A stretch of DNA of 24,535 nt, taken from positions 1 through 24,535 of the forward strand of contig MPUH01001083.1 in NCBI GenBank assembly GCA_001970955.1, in the 5' to 3' direction. Under the pieces are notes generated by a model, which worked only from the letters and a program-made list of their open reading frames with translations, was not told the origin of the DNA and made no database searches. The number at the start of each line of letters is the position of its first letter. The stretch's first letter is position 1. This document shows positions 16,635 through 24,535 of the stretch, one piece after another. The DNA comes from Stentor coeruleus. Lineage: Eukaryota > Ciliophora > Heterotrichea > Heterotrichida > Stentoridae. The translations under genes and the position numbers were made by a program.

Positions 16635-18863
16635 TTATAGTTTCGTCACCTTTTTAGTCTTACTTTCAGCAATTTTTTCCTTAAGAAACTGCAGTTCTTT
16701 TTTGATAAACTTTGTTTTTTCCTTTACACAACTCTCACATTTAAAACCTCCACATAAACATTCCCTTTTAATACAATTTTTTTTCTTTTTAAGTAATTTC
16801 CAAAGTTTCTTAATATTTTTTTCACTAGTCATTAATCTTTTCAATAAATTTTCAAAGTCCCGTTTAATAGCTAAATTCTCATTCCTTTTAGCATTTTTTT
16901 TCGCTTGTTTTTCTTTTTCTTGTTGAATTCTTTTTTGCTTATACTGACTTGCTCTTTTTTTCCATACAAAGAAACTGTCAAGTTTTAATCTTCCATTATA
17001 AAAATCATGAGCTTTGATACTTTTAGTCTTATTCAATACCTGATTGTATCGAAGAGCAAAAAAAGATGTTGATAAAAGTCGTTTAGGATGTAAATTTGCA
17101 ATAATCTTTGCTTTTGCTGATGATCTTTTAATAAATTCTGAAGCTTTAACTATTTCATCAAATGCTGGTTTAATAAAAGATTTAACAGGCAGTTTTCCCA
17201 ACAAATAAAAAGCAGAAGAAAACAGTTTTTTACATTTTTCTTGGATTCTATTAAGTTTTTCTGATGCTTTTTGTGTTTCTTCTTGGAGTTTATTTTGAGT
17301 TTCTCTATTTTTTTCTTCAAGAATCCTCAATCTTTTATCAGTTTCATTTTTTTCATAAAGCAATTTCATCTTCTCAGCTTCAATAGTTTCTTTCTGTCTT
17401 TCAAACTCTTGCTCTAAAGTTTTCTTAAGATCTTCTTCAATTTTTTGAAGAACAATAAGCGCTCCTTTATTATCGGTTTCACTTTCTTGTATTTCTTCAC
17501 AAGTCATAGATTTACTTTTATTTTTTACTTTATAATTCTCATTTGGCTTATTAGGACTTAAAGAAAAGTTATTTGGTGAGCATGTAGGTTTAACAGTTGT
17601 TCTAGATGATGCTCTTAAATCTTGCCAAGAGTCTGGGGATCCTGAAAAACAAGCTGTTGAATATTTATTTGAAAAACTTGGGATACCTAGACAACTAGAA
17701 TCAAAACTTAAAAGTTCTTCTTTTTCCATTTCAAGTTCCTCGATTTGATTTATTTGAGATTGAAGTACACTTAGTAAAGCTTTTAAATAATCATTATTAC
17801 AAGAAAAAATAGGGAATATATCCCAATTACTTTTTTTCTTTTCTATAGATAGTACAAAAGCTTTTATTCTATTGTCCATATCTGTTTGACTGTTTGGGAA
17901 TATGTCTGAATAGGGAGCGATGTCTTGAATTCTTAAAGCAAGTCTTTGGAAATATTCAATTTCTTCTTGAAAACACTGACTGATATCGCTTTTATTTGCG
18001 TTTTCTTGAAGAAAAAGCTGTAAATTATGCTGGCCACAGGTATGCAAGTTTAGTAGTATTTCGCAAAAAACCCATTTGTATAATCGCTGAACTGTTTCTA
18101 AGCTTTCTTCTGAACTTGATGTAAAATTATGTAAAGATATACTTACAATATCAATAAAATCTAATATCATAAATGGTCGAATTTTGCTGTGATAATTAAA
18201 TGAAGGCAGTTTTGGAAGCTTTTGCATTTTCTTTAAAGCTCTAGAATGGCGAAAATTTACATCTTCCCAATATGGTCCATCATCATCATTTAAACGATCT
18301 TTACAAAATTGGAGAAGTTCGTATTCTATTTTCAACTTTTTCACATCTCTATCAAGACTTTCTAATATTCTTTCATTTTTGCAAAGATATTCAATCAGTT
18401 TGCCAGATAGAACAATCCCATCGTTTATATCTTGCCTTGTATGATCAGTTATTTTAATTCCATCAATTTCTACTAAACGTGGTAAAATAATCAAGCTTAA
18501 TGGAATTACGTCAGGATGTCTTGAAAAAGGATTTCCTTCAACACAAAGGACAACTAAGTTTTCTTTATTAGGTATATCAAGTAAACCTTTAAATTCACAA
18601 ATAAGGTTATGTGAGATATTCAAATGAGTTAGGAATTTAAATTGAGAAATCAAACCCAATCCAGTTAGTTTGTTATGAGACAAATTGAGTTTGGTTATTT
18701 TGTGGAAACAACCCGGCACATTGTCTATTTCTAAAATATCTGAGAAATTAGCACTTAACTCGTCACCGTTGGTCATATGTTTTTGTGTTAATATTTCTGA
18801 GAGTTTTATATTTTTTGTTCTTGTATAAAGTACTTTGCCAGAATTTGAAGTTTGAAAGGACAT
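16635..18863 (-). CDS. Leucine-rich repeat and coiled-coil protein, centrosome-type layout
   Basis: 742 residues. SDS22-type leucine-rich repeats occupy about 55-135 (KLNLSHNKLTGL, HLNISHNLI, VLCVEGNPFSRHPDV, RLVEIDG). A helical middle region and a Ser-rich stretch (about 400-455) follow. A strong coiled coil lies at about 465-545. The basic C-terminus includes SFFVWKKRA (629-638), which resembles a Sfi1-like repeat, and a cysteine cluster C697-x4-C702-x-C704-x4-C709-x2-C712 that could bind metal. LRR-plus-coiled-coil proteins such as CEP97 or centriolin sit at centrioles and basal bodies; a similar role is a guess. I start at ATG 18861-18863; the four codons upstream begin with TTG. Confidence 0.8.
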   Translation of the reverse strand: MSFQTSNSGKVLYTRTKNIKLSEILTQKHMTNGDELSANFSDILEIDNVPGCFHKITKLNLSHNKLTGLGLISQFKFLTHLNISHNLICEFKGLLDIPNKENLVVLCVEGNPFSRHPDVIPLSLIILPRLVEIDGIKITDHTRQDINDGIVLSGKLIEYLCKNERILESLDRDVKKLKIEYELLQFCKDRLNDDDGPYWEDVNFRHSRALKKMQKLPKLPSFNYHSKIRPFMILDFIDIVSISLHNFTSSSEESLETVQRLYKWVFCEILLNLHTCGQHNLQLFLQENANKSDISQCFQEEIEYFQRLALRIQDIAPYSDIFPNSQTDMDNRIKAFVLSIEKKKSNWDIFPIFSCNNDYLKALLSVLQSQINQIEELEMEKEELLSFDSSCLGIPSFSNKYSTACFSGSPDSWQDLRASSRTTVKPTCSPNNFSLSPNKPNENYKVKNKSKSMTCEEIQESETDNKGALIVLQKIEEDLKKTLEQEFERQKETIEAEKMKLLYEKNETDKRLRILEEKNRETQNKLQEETQKASEKLNRIQEKCKKLFSSAFYLLGKLPVKSFIKPAFDEIVKASEFIKRSSAKAKIIANLHPKRLLSTSFFALRYNQVLNKTKSIKAHDFYNGRLKLDSFFVWKKRASQYKQKRIQQEKEKQAKKNAKRNENLAIKRDFENLLKRLMTSEKNIKKLWKLLKKKKNCIKRECLCGGFKCESCVKEKTKFIKKELQFLKEKIAESKTKKVTKL

Positions 18864-19052
18864 TTTTATATTCAAAGTTTAAACAATCATTCTTAAAAAC
18901 TGGTTTTATCTTAGACTGAAAGATTGATAAATATTTTAGTTTTTCTAATTAATTTATTGATTAGGTATGCATACATATGAATACTTTGTAGTATTCATCA
19001 ACATAAATTGCTTATATAGGTAAAATTACTTCTAAGATAGAGAGAAATTTTT

Positions 19053-19499
19053 CTAATTTTTAGATAGAAGCAGCTTAAAAGTATTTAGCGCTTCAACTCC
19101 TTTATTAGCAACCTCAACTCTGCATGCTTTACTCAAATCTTTTCCATTTTCATCAATCAGTATCAATGCAGGGATTGATTCCACTCCATATTTCTTAGCT
19201 AAATTTCCCACAATATCTTTATTTTCATATGGTATTGCTAGCCATGGCATTTTTTCATAATAATCATCATAGTCTTTCTTTGTTTCATCAAGAGTAGCTA
19301 AAACAATTTCACATTGACTTTGTGGAGTATTCACTTTTGTATAAAAATCAGCCAATACAGGAGTAAACCCTCGACATGGTGGACACCAACTAGCAGAAAA
19401 ATATAATAAAAAAGGAGATTTGAATGAAAGGGTACTTGTTGAAATAGTTCCAGCCTTTGATAAAAGCACTTTACCTAGAAATGCCATATTTATAATCAT
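19053..19499 (-). CDS. Thioredoxin-like protein, tryparedoxin/nucleoredoxin type
   Basis: 148 residues, the usual length of tryparedoxins. The active site is WCPPC (38-42) in the context SASWCPPCRGFTPVLADFY, which is characteristic of the nucleoredoxin/tryparedoxin group rather than classical thioredoxin (WCGPC). The resolving loop before the cis-proline reads VESIPALILID. It is expected to be a cytosolic dithiol-disulfide oxidoreductase; no signal peptide is seen. Two in-frame ATGs are possible, at 19499 and 19487 (MAFLGKV, the more typical start). The first ATG lies only 14 bp after the stop of the co-oriented gene upstream. Confidence 0.9.
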   Translation of the reverse strand: MIINMAFLGKVLLSKAGTISTSTLSFKSPFLLYFSASWCPPCRGFTPVLADFYTKVNTPQSQCEIVLATLDETKKDYDDYYEKMPWLAIPYENKDIVGNLAKKYGVESIPALILIDENGKDLSKACRVEVANKGVEALNTFKLLLSKN

Positions 19500-19513
19500 C
19501 TATTTAGACTTTA

Positions 19514-20101
19514 TTAAACTTTTCCTTTTTTGATATCCTTAATAACTTGAAGAAGGTTTTGGATGTCTTTGAATATTTTTTTGTTAAAAGCACTGACTTT
19601 AAGCATAAATTCTCCATAGTCATCTTTTGAACTATAGTCATTGTTAGAGTTAGCAAGAATAAACTCAAGGTCTGTAGTGTAATCGCCTAGATAATCAGAA
19701 TAACTTTGAAGTTTTTCTTTTGCTCCTTCAATTTGAGATAACACAGAAGCAATTTTTTCAGTAGATTCTTGAAGTAATTTTTCGCGGCTTTCTTGCTCTT
19801 TGTGTCCTTTAGCTCTCAGCTTAGATTCTACATGTGGGCAGACTAAAGAAACTATTTTTTTAAACTCTTGCAAATATGATCTGATTTCCATTACTCTATG
19901 ATATCTTGGATCTTCAGGACATTTTTGCTCCTCTTGTATTATCTGAGGCCCTTCTCTCATTGATTCTGGGATTCTTTGTCCGCCTACAGGAACTGGAGTA
20001 GGATCACCTCCATGAAAAACTTCAGAACTTCTATCGAATTGCTCTCTGAACTTTGAATCACTTTCAATAATATCCTGCAAAGTTTTTTCTTGACTATCCA
20101 T
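19514..20101 (-). CDS. Unknown helical protein
   Basis: 195 residues with no family that I recognise. The N-terminal 60 residues are polar with a Gly/Pro-rich stretch (HGGDPTPVPVGGQRIP). The rest is predicted helical: YHRVMEIRSYLQEFKKIVSLVCPHVESKLRAKG, then a coiled-coil-like run (ESREKLLQESTEKIASVLSQ) and a basic C-terminus. There are no membrane segments. It starts at ATG 20099-20101. Its stop is 14 bp from the thioredoxin-like start, so the two could be on one transcript or have overlapping untranslated regions. Confidence 0.7.
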   Translation of the reverse strand: MDSQEKTLQDIIESDSKFREQFDRSSEVFHGGDPTPVPVGGQRIPESMREGPQIIQEEQKCPEDPRYHRVMEIRSYLQEFKKIVSLVCPHVESKLRAKGHKEQESREKLLQESTEKIASVLSQIEGAKEKLQSYSDYLGDYTTDLEFILANSNNDYSSKDDYGEFMLKVSAFNKKIFKDIQNLLQVIKDIKKGKV

Positions 20102-20124
20102 TTATTAAGAGATTATCAAAAACT

Positions 20125-20225
20125 AGGCTATTATAATACAATTACTTGAAAATTAATTAATACAGAGTTCACGACTGTGAACGATATATTTTCTAACTAA
20201 CTAAGGCTATTATAATACAATTACT
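20125..20225. repeat. 22-bp direct repeat flanking a 57-bp spacer
   Basis: The same 22 bases, beginning AGGCTATTATAATAC, occur at 20125-20146 and 20204-20225. The second copy runs into the stop codon of the gene ending at 20224. The spacer is AT-rich and contains a perfect 6-bp hairpin. Direct repeats around a short AT-rich segment can come from slippage or, in ciliates, from internal eliminated sequences; nothing here decides between these. Confidence 0.7.
20167..20182. other. Small perfect hairpin
   Basis: GTTCAC-GACT-GTGAAC: a 6-bp stem with a 4-base loop, and one of the few GC-containing stretches in this spacer. It lies inside the 57-bp segment between the two 22-bp repeats, 66-81 bases upstream of the ATG of the gene at 20101. 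It could be an operator-like or RNA hairpin, or chance. Confidence 0.4.
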
Positions 20226-21975
20226 AATTATTAATATTGATATTATTGAAAGCTTCGTTTATCAAGTTATAATTCCCTGCTAATACATTCAAATCTAGTG
20301 TAATTTCCCAATTTAAGTAATGAATATTACCTTTTATTTTAATAGAGTTTTCAATCATTTGACAGTAGGTAACATTGAATGTATTTTGCAGCCTTTCAAA
20401 TCTTTTGGAAAATTTTAAAAAATACACCCAATTTGAACTAGCAATTCTTTTTTTCTGTATTTCATCAGTATTTGCGCATAATCTTTGAATATTTTGACAA
20501 TATTTTGGCCATANAAATGTATTTTGCAGCCTTTCAAATCTTTTGGAAAATTTTAAAAAATACACCCAATTTGAACTAGCAATTCTTTTTTTCTGTATTT
20601 CATCAGTATTTGCGCATAATCTTTGAATATTTTGACAATATTTTGGCCATAATTTATTTATATATTCATTTGAAAACTCTTTTGCAACCATAATCTCACA
20701 AGAATTATCTAAAACATACAAACAAAGCGCTAATATCGATTTCCCATCAGTAGATTTTAATCCAATATGATTGTAAATAATACATTTCTTTCCTTTTAAC
20801 GACAATTCTCTAGGCCCATACCATCTTTTATCTAAATCTATTGAAGATGCTGGGCAATTCAAATATTGCACACTAAGTTTTTGTAAATTTTCAGATTCTT
20901 CTAATAACGAATTTAATCTTTTTTTTTGATAATTTTTTATTTCATTGATTTTATTTTCCAATTGAGTTGTTGCTAGTAATATTTTTTGGTTTTTCTCATA
21001 TATTATTTCTGGAGGAACAATAGTTTTAGAAAGTTTCTTTTCAATATCTTCTAATTCTGTTTGGTAATGCTCATAACTTTTTGAACTATCAATAATCGAC
21101 TTTGTTACTAAAGGAAAATCTTTTAAAGGGGTTAATTCAAATTTTATAAACTCAAGCTTTTTTAAACCTATTAGATGATCATCTAAATATTTTTGAAGAG
21201 TATCTTGATCACTAGTTTTTTGTATAGGAGACTTTTCATCAATATGCATCATATTTAAATCAATATCTTTTGAGATAGTTGGTTTTTCCTTGATTTTTTG
21301 TTCAGTTGTAATTAGAGAATTTTCTTTTAGTAGTTCATTCTGATCATTAGACTTGGATTCTTCAGTAAACTCAACTTTTATATTGTTGGAATCATTTTTA
21401 AGAGTTTCAGACTTTTCAAGAAAATCATGTCGATCAAATTTTATGATTCCTGGAGATATTTTCTTTTTTAGTGTTGAGAATTTTCTATCAGTTATAGTCT
21501 TAGTTTGGATATAATCAGCTGCGATTATTTTACTTTTTGGCTCTTTAATAACAGACCTTTCTATATTATTTCTTTTTATAGGTTTTTCAATATTCTTAAG
21601 CCACTCAGGCTCATCTTGATCAATAATGGAAAGTAATGGTGTACCTTTCATTAGAAATTGGATTCTAGGGAATTCCTTTGGACTATCTTCGCAATTCATA
21701 AAGCAGAATTCTTCTTTTGATAATTGTTCTTCTTTAATATCTTTTGCTTTTGGAATGATTTTAGGGTGTTGGCTAAATGAAAAGCGGGCAATAGATGAAT
21801 AGTTTGAAGATTGAGATTCTTCAGCTTCTTCAATTTCAGGAAGAATTGAAGTGCGTAAAGAGAGCCGACTATTGAGTTTTTTTCTTGAGCACATATCATC
21901 TGAAGCATCTGAAATTAAATTTTTCGATTCTCCTTTGACTGGATTAGGTTTAAAGTTTTGTGACTTAAATGACAT
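20224..21975 (-). CDS. Unknown protein; model contains a false 46-codon duplication
   Basis: As assembled the frame reads 583 residues including one undefined residue at the N (20514). Removing the 138-base duplicated stretch leaves about 537 residues in frame. The first 300 residues are polar, low in hydrophobics and lysine/serine-rich. About 300-375 is helical (ELEDIEKKLSKTIVPPEI). A better-folded C-terminal region begins near RWYGPRELSLKGKKCIIYNH and includes ILALCLYVLDNSCEIMVAKEF and WPKYCQNIQRL. I do not recognise a family. It starts at ATG 21973-21975. Confidence 0.7.
   Translation of the reverse strand: MSFKSQNFKPNPVKGESKNLISDASDDMCSRKKLNSRLSLRTSILPEIEEAEESQSSNYSSIARFSFSQHPKIIPKAKDIKEEQLSKEEFCFMNCEDSPKEFPRIQFLMKGTPLLSIIDQDEPEWLKNIEKPIKRNNIERSVIKEPKSKIIAADYIQTKTITDRKFSTLKKKISPGIIKFDRHDFLEKSETLKNDSNNIKVEFTEESKSNDQNELLKENSLITTEQKIKEKPTISKDIDLNMMHIDEKSPIQKTSDQDTLQKYLDDHLIGLKKLEFIKFELTPLKDFPLVTKSIIDSSKSYEHYQTELEDIEKKLSKTIVPPEIIYEKNQKILLATTQLENKINEIKNYQKKRLNSLLEESENLQKLSVQYLNCPASSIDLDKRWYGPRELSLKGKKCIIYNHIGLKSTDGKSILALCLYVLDNSCEIMVAKEFSNEYINKLWPKYCQNIQRLCANTDEIQKKRIASSNWVYFLKFSKRFERLQNTFXWPKYCQNIQRLCANTDEIQKKRIASSNWVYFLKFSKRFERLQNTFNVTYCQMIENSIKIKGNIHYLNWEITLDLNVLAGNYNLINEAFNNININN
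20378..20651 (+). repeat. 136-bp direct duplication around a single N, inside a gene
   Basis: Copy 1 is 20378-20513 and copy 2 is 20516-20651, offset by 138 bases with the N at 20514 and one base between. The copies look identical. As at 3645, the N marks two overlapping contig ends that were not merged. Because 138 is divisible by three the reading frame survives, hiding the error in a protein model. Confidence 0.92.
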
Positions 21976-22363
21976 TTATGATTTATATATATCTTAGTAA
22001 AATTAAATACTAATAAGAATAGGCTAGTATTTTAAATTATGCATATTAAATTGCATGTAGAAAACTGAAAACTATAAAGAATAATACAAGAAAAGGATGA
22101 AATGGATAATATAAAATATATAAATCAAGCCACTAAACTCAGGGTTTTACTTAAAAGTCCTTTTAAAAAATGATAAGCCACTAACTATATAAAATTTGAT
22201 TTTTTTCTCTAGATTATATTAATTAACCTAAATACTTATTCTAAGCTTTTACCTAAAAATCTAATTATAATCCTATAATAAGCACCATAAAACATAAAAT
22301 GATTTCATCACACAGATTTAAACTATAATCTATTGCATATGCCTAATTTAGATAAAAAATATT
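21976..22363. other. AT-rich intergenic spacer
   Basis: Lies between the J-domain gene's 3' end and the unknown gene's start, so it should hold the promoter of the latter. It contains only very short reading frames (one of about 23 codons near 22101 on the + strand) with no recognisable content. No RNA gene is seen. Confidence 0.55.
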
Positions 22364-22885
22364 CTATAATTTATCGATAAAAAGTCTTTTGAAGGTCCCA
22401 AAAAGTGTGAAAAATGTAGTGAGTATAATAAAAACCCCAAAGTTAACATTTCTAGTATTATCTTCACGCATTTTGTTTATTAAAGGACTTGGTTTGTCTA
22501 GAATTTTTTCTCTGTATTTTCGTAAATATTCTTTACGACGATTTTCATACATATCAGAAAAATTCTTATCATGTGTTTTCTCCCAAAATTTGTTGTACTG
22601 AGAGTTTTCTGGATTGAATGGCTCTTCATTAGAATCCTGAACTGTATTACGGGCATGAAATATTAGTTTACTATCATAATCTTGTTTTTTATCTGGATCA
22701 ATTAGTGTAGCATAAGCTTCATTTATGATTCTAAATTTTTCACTCATGTCTTCAGTACTAGTGTCCGGATGGTATTTTTTTGCCAGGGTATAATAAGCTT
22801 TTTTGATTTCTAAACTACTTGAATCAATGTCTACACCTAGAATTTCGTAATAATTAGATACACTTCTGAGTAATATTCTAAGCAT
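22364..22885 (-). CDS. J-domain (DnaJ-like) cochaperone with C-terminal membrane anchor
   Basis: 173 residues. The J domain is at about 11-74: [22 protein letters not shown] with the HPD triad at 39-41, then [24 protein letters not shown] stimulates the ATPase of a partner Hsp70. The N-terminus [10 protein letters not shown] is basic and amphipathic, fitting a mitochondrial presequence. A single hydrophobic helix lies at about 147-166 ([19 protein letters not shown]). There are no Gly/Phe or zinc-finger regions, so this is a type III J protein. The layout resembles mitochondrial DNAJC30, which is suggestive only. Confidence 0.9.
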   Translation of the reverse strand: MLRILLRSVSNYYEILGVDIDSSSLEIKKAYYTLAKKYHPDTSTEDMSEKFRIINEAYATLIDPDKKQDYDSKLIFHARNTVQDSNEEPFNPENSQYNKFWEKTHDKNFSDMYENRRKEYLRKYREKILDKPSPLINKMREDNTRNVNFGVFIILTTFFTLFGTFKRLFIDKL

Positions 22886-23336
22886 TATTTATTAGAATAT
22901 ATATGGGAAATACTATTTGAGAGCATTTTGTATAATTTAGTTAATGATTTTTTAAGAGAGAATAATTGAATATGATTCAGAATATTTATGTTTAGAATAT
23001 AAATTAACTATGAATAGGCATTTAAATGTTTATATTTATATTGATATATTTTTTGGGAGCAGTTTGATGCTTAATTCAGTGTATATGTGAATTGCTATGA
23101 CTTCTAACTCTTAATAGCAGACATACTTAAATTTCAAAATTACTTATCATTAAAATATTTAATTATATAATAATTCATCATCTTAACATAAATATCAAAT
23201 ACCAGTTTCTAAATATTTACTCCAAATATTCTTATTCGTAATTTATAAATCTCTATTCTGGTCTGAAAAATGTGTTTTTATACAAAAAGCTTCATAATAT
23301 ATTTTTTCACAGTTTTAAAAGTTCTTTATAGTTTAT
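22886..23336. other. AT-rich intergenic region
   Basis: Separates the divergent J-domain gene and the putative gene at 23337. No reading frame of useful length, RNA gene or repeat is visible. Confidence 0.55.
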
Positions 23337-23836
23337 ATGAATGAAAATAATGAAGAATTACCAAGTCTCGCTTTGGGTGTATGGGTTATTAAAGATAAAC
23401 TGAACAAAGAACTGATGAAACTGTGTATATATCTTCAGAAATAACAGTGAGAGAACTAAAATAGTATCTTTGCAACAAGTTACTTTTAGATATGAACAGA
23501 CATGAGCTTTTCATCTTAAAAAAAACCAGAATTTGGACCGGTTTTAAGTGAAATTGATGGTCTTGAAACAGAATCTATTAGCTGTACAGGTATTATAAAT
23601 GCATGCAAATCTGCTTGAAATTCGAAGATATCAACTGGAACTTTTCTCAAAATGATGATTTAGAATATAATCTGGCTTTACAGCAAAGCCTTAACTCTCA
23701 GAAGCAAGTTTTCTTTGATAAAATCGAAAAAATTACAAGGGGAGATCGACATAAAATACATATCAAAAAGTTTAGTCACATTAAAAAATATTTGCAGATT
23801 CTCCTTGCTGATTTAAAATTAGAATATTCTTACTGA
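23337..23836 (+). pseudogene. Broken or micro-intron-containing gene, unknown product
   Basis: Coding-like sequence appears in successive frames. From ATG 23337 it reads MNENNEELPSLALGVWVIKD. Removing GTGTATATATCTTCAG (23423-23438, 16 nt) and then GTATCTTTGCAACAAG (16 nt, from 23464) keeps the frame open into LLLDMNRHELFILKK. A further shift in an A8 run (about 23518-23525) is needed to reach PEFGPVLSEIDGLETES, and another near 23590-23625 to reach the final 77-codon frame (23603-23836, with DINWNFSQND and ending KLEYSY). Two 16-nt introns fit heterotrich practice; the two remaining shifts suggest a pseudogene or sequence errors. The family is not recognised. Confidence 0.45.
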
Positions 23837-24535
23837 TTTCTATAATAATAATAAGAATCTACTTTTAAGCTTTAGGCCAATACCATAATAAATGAGTTTT
23901 TATCAGCATTAGCAAAAGATCAATGATACTTAATAGATGCTGATTGCAATTCAGAATTTAAACGTTTGTGATTTTGTATATAACTTATTAGATAGGTGAG
24001 GTTTATTAAGATAATTTAGTATATAAATATTATATTTTGTATTGCAATAAAGGTAAGGATAAATTTGTCGTCATTTTCATAATATCAATAGCAGCTTTAT
24101 ATTATTATGATAATTTTGATATTTTATGTTATAGAGATTTCTATAGATAAAAGCTAATAACTTAAATACTTTTTTAATCCTTACAGCTCTTTTTTATATA
24201 AAACTAGTACTTTTGATTAATATACAAAATATAATGATTATTAAGCACTAAGTTTATTCATATAGAATCTGAAAACTCTTATAAATCATCAAGGTACTTA
24301 AATTAATATTTTTTAAGTACTGATTATATAAACATCTAANGTACTGATTATATAAACATCTAAAATATATCTATAAAAAATTTTAAGCATCCTCCTTTTT
24401 CATTTACCCAATAACTAAAAATCGCATATAAATTTCTCTTATAATATAACTAATAACAATAAATAAAAAAAACCATCAACTCCTAAAATATCACTCTAAT
24501 CATATTATTCAAATTCATATTATTTTAATCCCTCT
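23837..24535. other. AT-rich intergenic end region, G-poor at its right end
   Basis: No gene is visible. The last 175 bases (24361-24535) are strongly G-depleted on the + strand (about 2 G against about 33 C by my count), like 1-240, so they might lie upstream of a rightward gene beyond the window. No telomere repeat is present at the edge. Confidence 0.5.
24317..24363 (+). repeat. 23-bp direct duplication around a single N
   Basis: The 23 bases at 24317-24339 are repeated exactly at 24341-24363, with only the N at 24340 between them. This is the third instance of the unmerged-overlap pattern seen at 3645 and 20514. Confidence 0.9.

Noticed and set aside
1..24535. tRNA genes, rRNA, CRISPR arrays, transposases
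   Set aside because: I scanned for T-loop sequence, regular spaced repeats and transposase motifs by eye and found none that I can support.

Overview
This AT-rich window looks like macronuclear DNA from a heterotrich ciliate, most likely Stentor or a close relative; that identification is an inference. The genes are eukaryotic (ribosomal proteins uL6, eL36 and uS14, NDC80, a Polo kinase, a U2AF large subunit, a copine). They are packed with spacers of 4 to 400 bases, and nearly all are single uninterrupted reading frames. TAA and TAG end most genes, which argues against Tetrahymena- or Paramecium-type codes. Conserved tryptophans are TGG, and no in-frame TGA occurs in the long frames, which argues against a TGA=Trp code such as that of Blepharisma. 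A standard code with almost no introns, plus one region that reads better if 16-nt GT..AG introns are removed, fits Stentor.

Layout. 1-5010: a probable mitochondrial methyltransferase, eL36 and a copine sharing a 70-bp divergent promoter, a gap spoiled by an assembly duplication, then uL6. 5011-10574: a small coiled-coil gene and a leucine-rich repeat gene converging with only 4 bp between stop codons, then a tandem + strand run of a PLK1-type Polo kinase, a short NDC80, a basic unknown protein and uS14. 10957-15571: U2AF large subunit and a NOXRED1-like oxidoreductase in tandem on the minus strand, diverging from a large inositol 5-phosphatase-like protein that has lost key catalytic residues. 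15634-22885: seven minus-strand genes, namely a two-pass membrane protein, an LRR/coiled-coil protein, a thioredoxin-like protein, three unknowns or near-unknowns, and a J-domain protein with a terminal membrane anchor. 23337-23836 holds a broken or micro-intron-bearing gene; the rest is AT-rich intergenic DNA.

There is no operon-style pathway here. Several genes do fall under cytoskeleton and cell division (Polo kinase, NDC80, LRR/coiled-coil proteins) or membrane phosphoinositide and calcium binding (copine, 5-phosphatase-like protein). The biological points most worth attention are: a U2AF large subunit lacking RRM2 and the U2AF-small-subunit binding tryptophan; the inactive-looking 5-phosphatase; a Polo kinase whose phosphopeptide pincer residues are changed; and an NDC80 about half the usual length. 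Three single N positions (3645, 20514, 24340) each sit between two copies of the same sequence. They are almost certainly unmerged contig overlaps rather than biology, and one of them adds 46 false codons to a gene.
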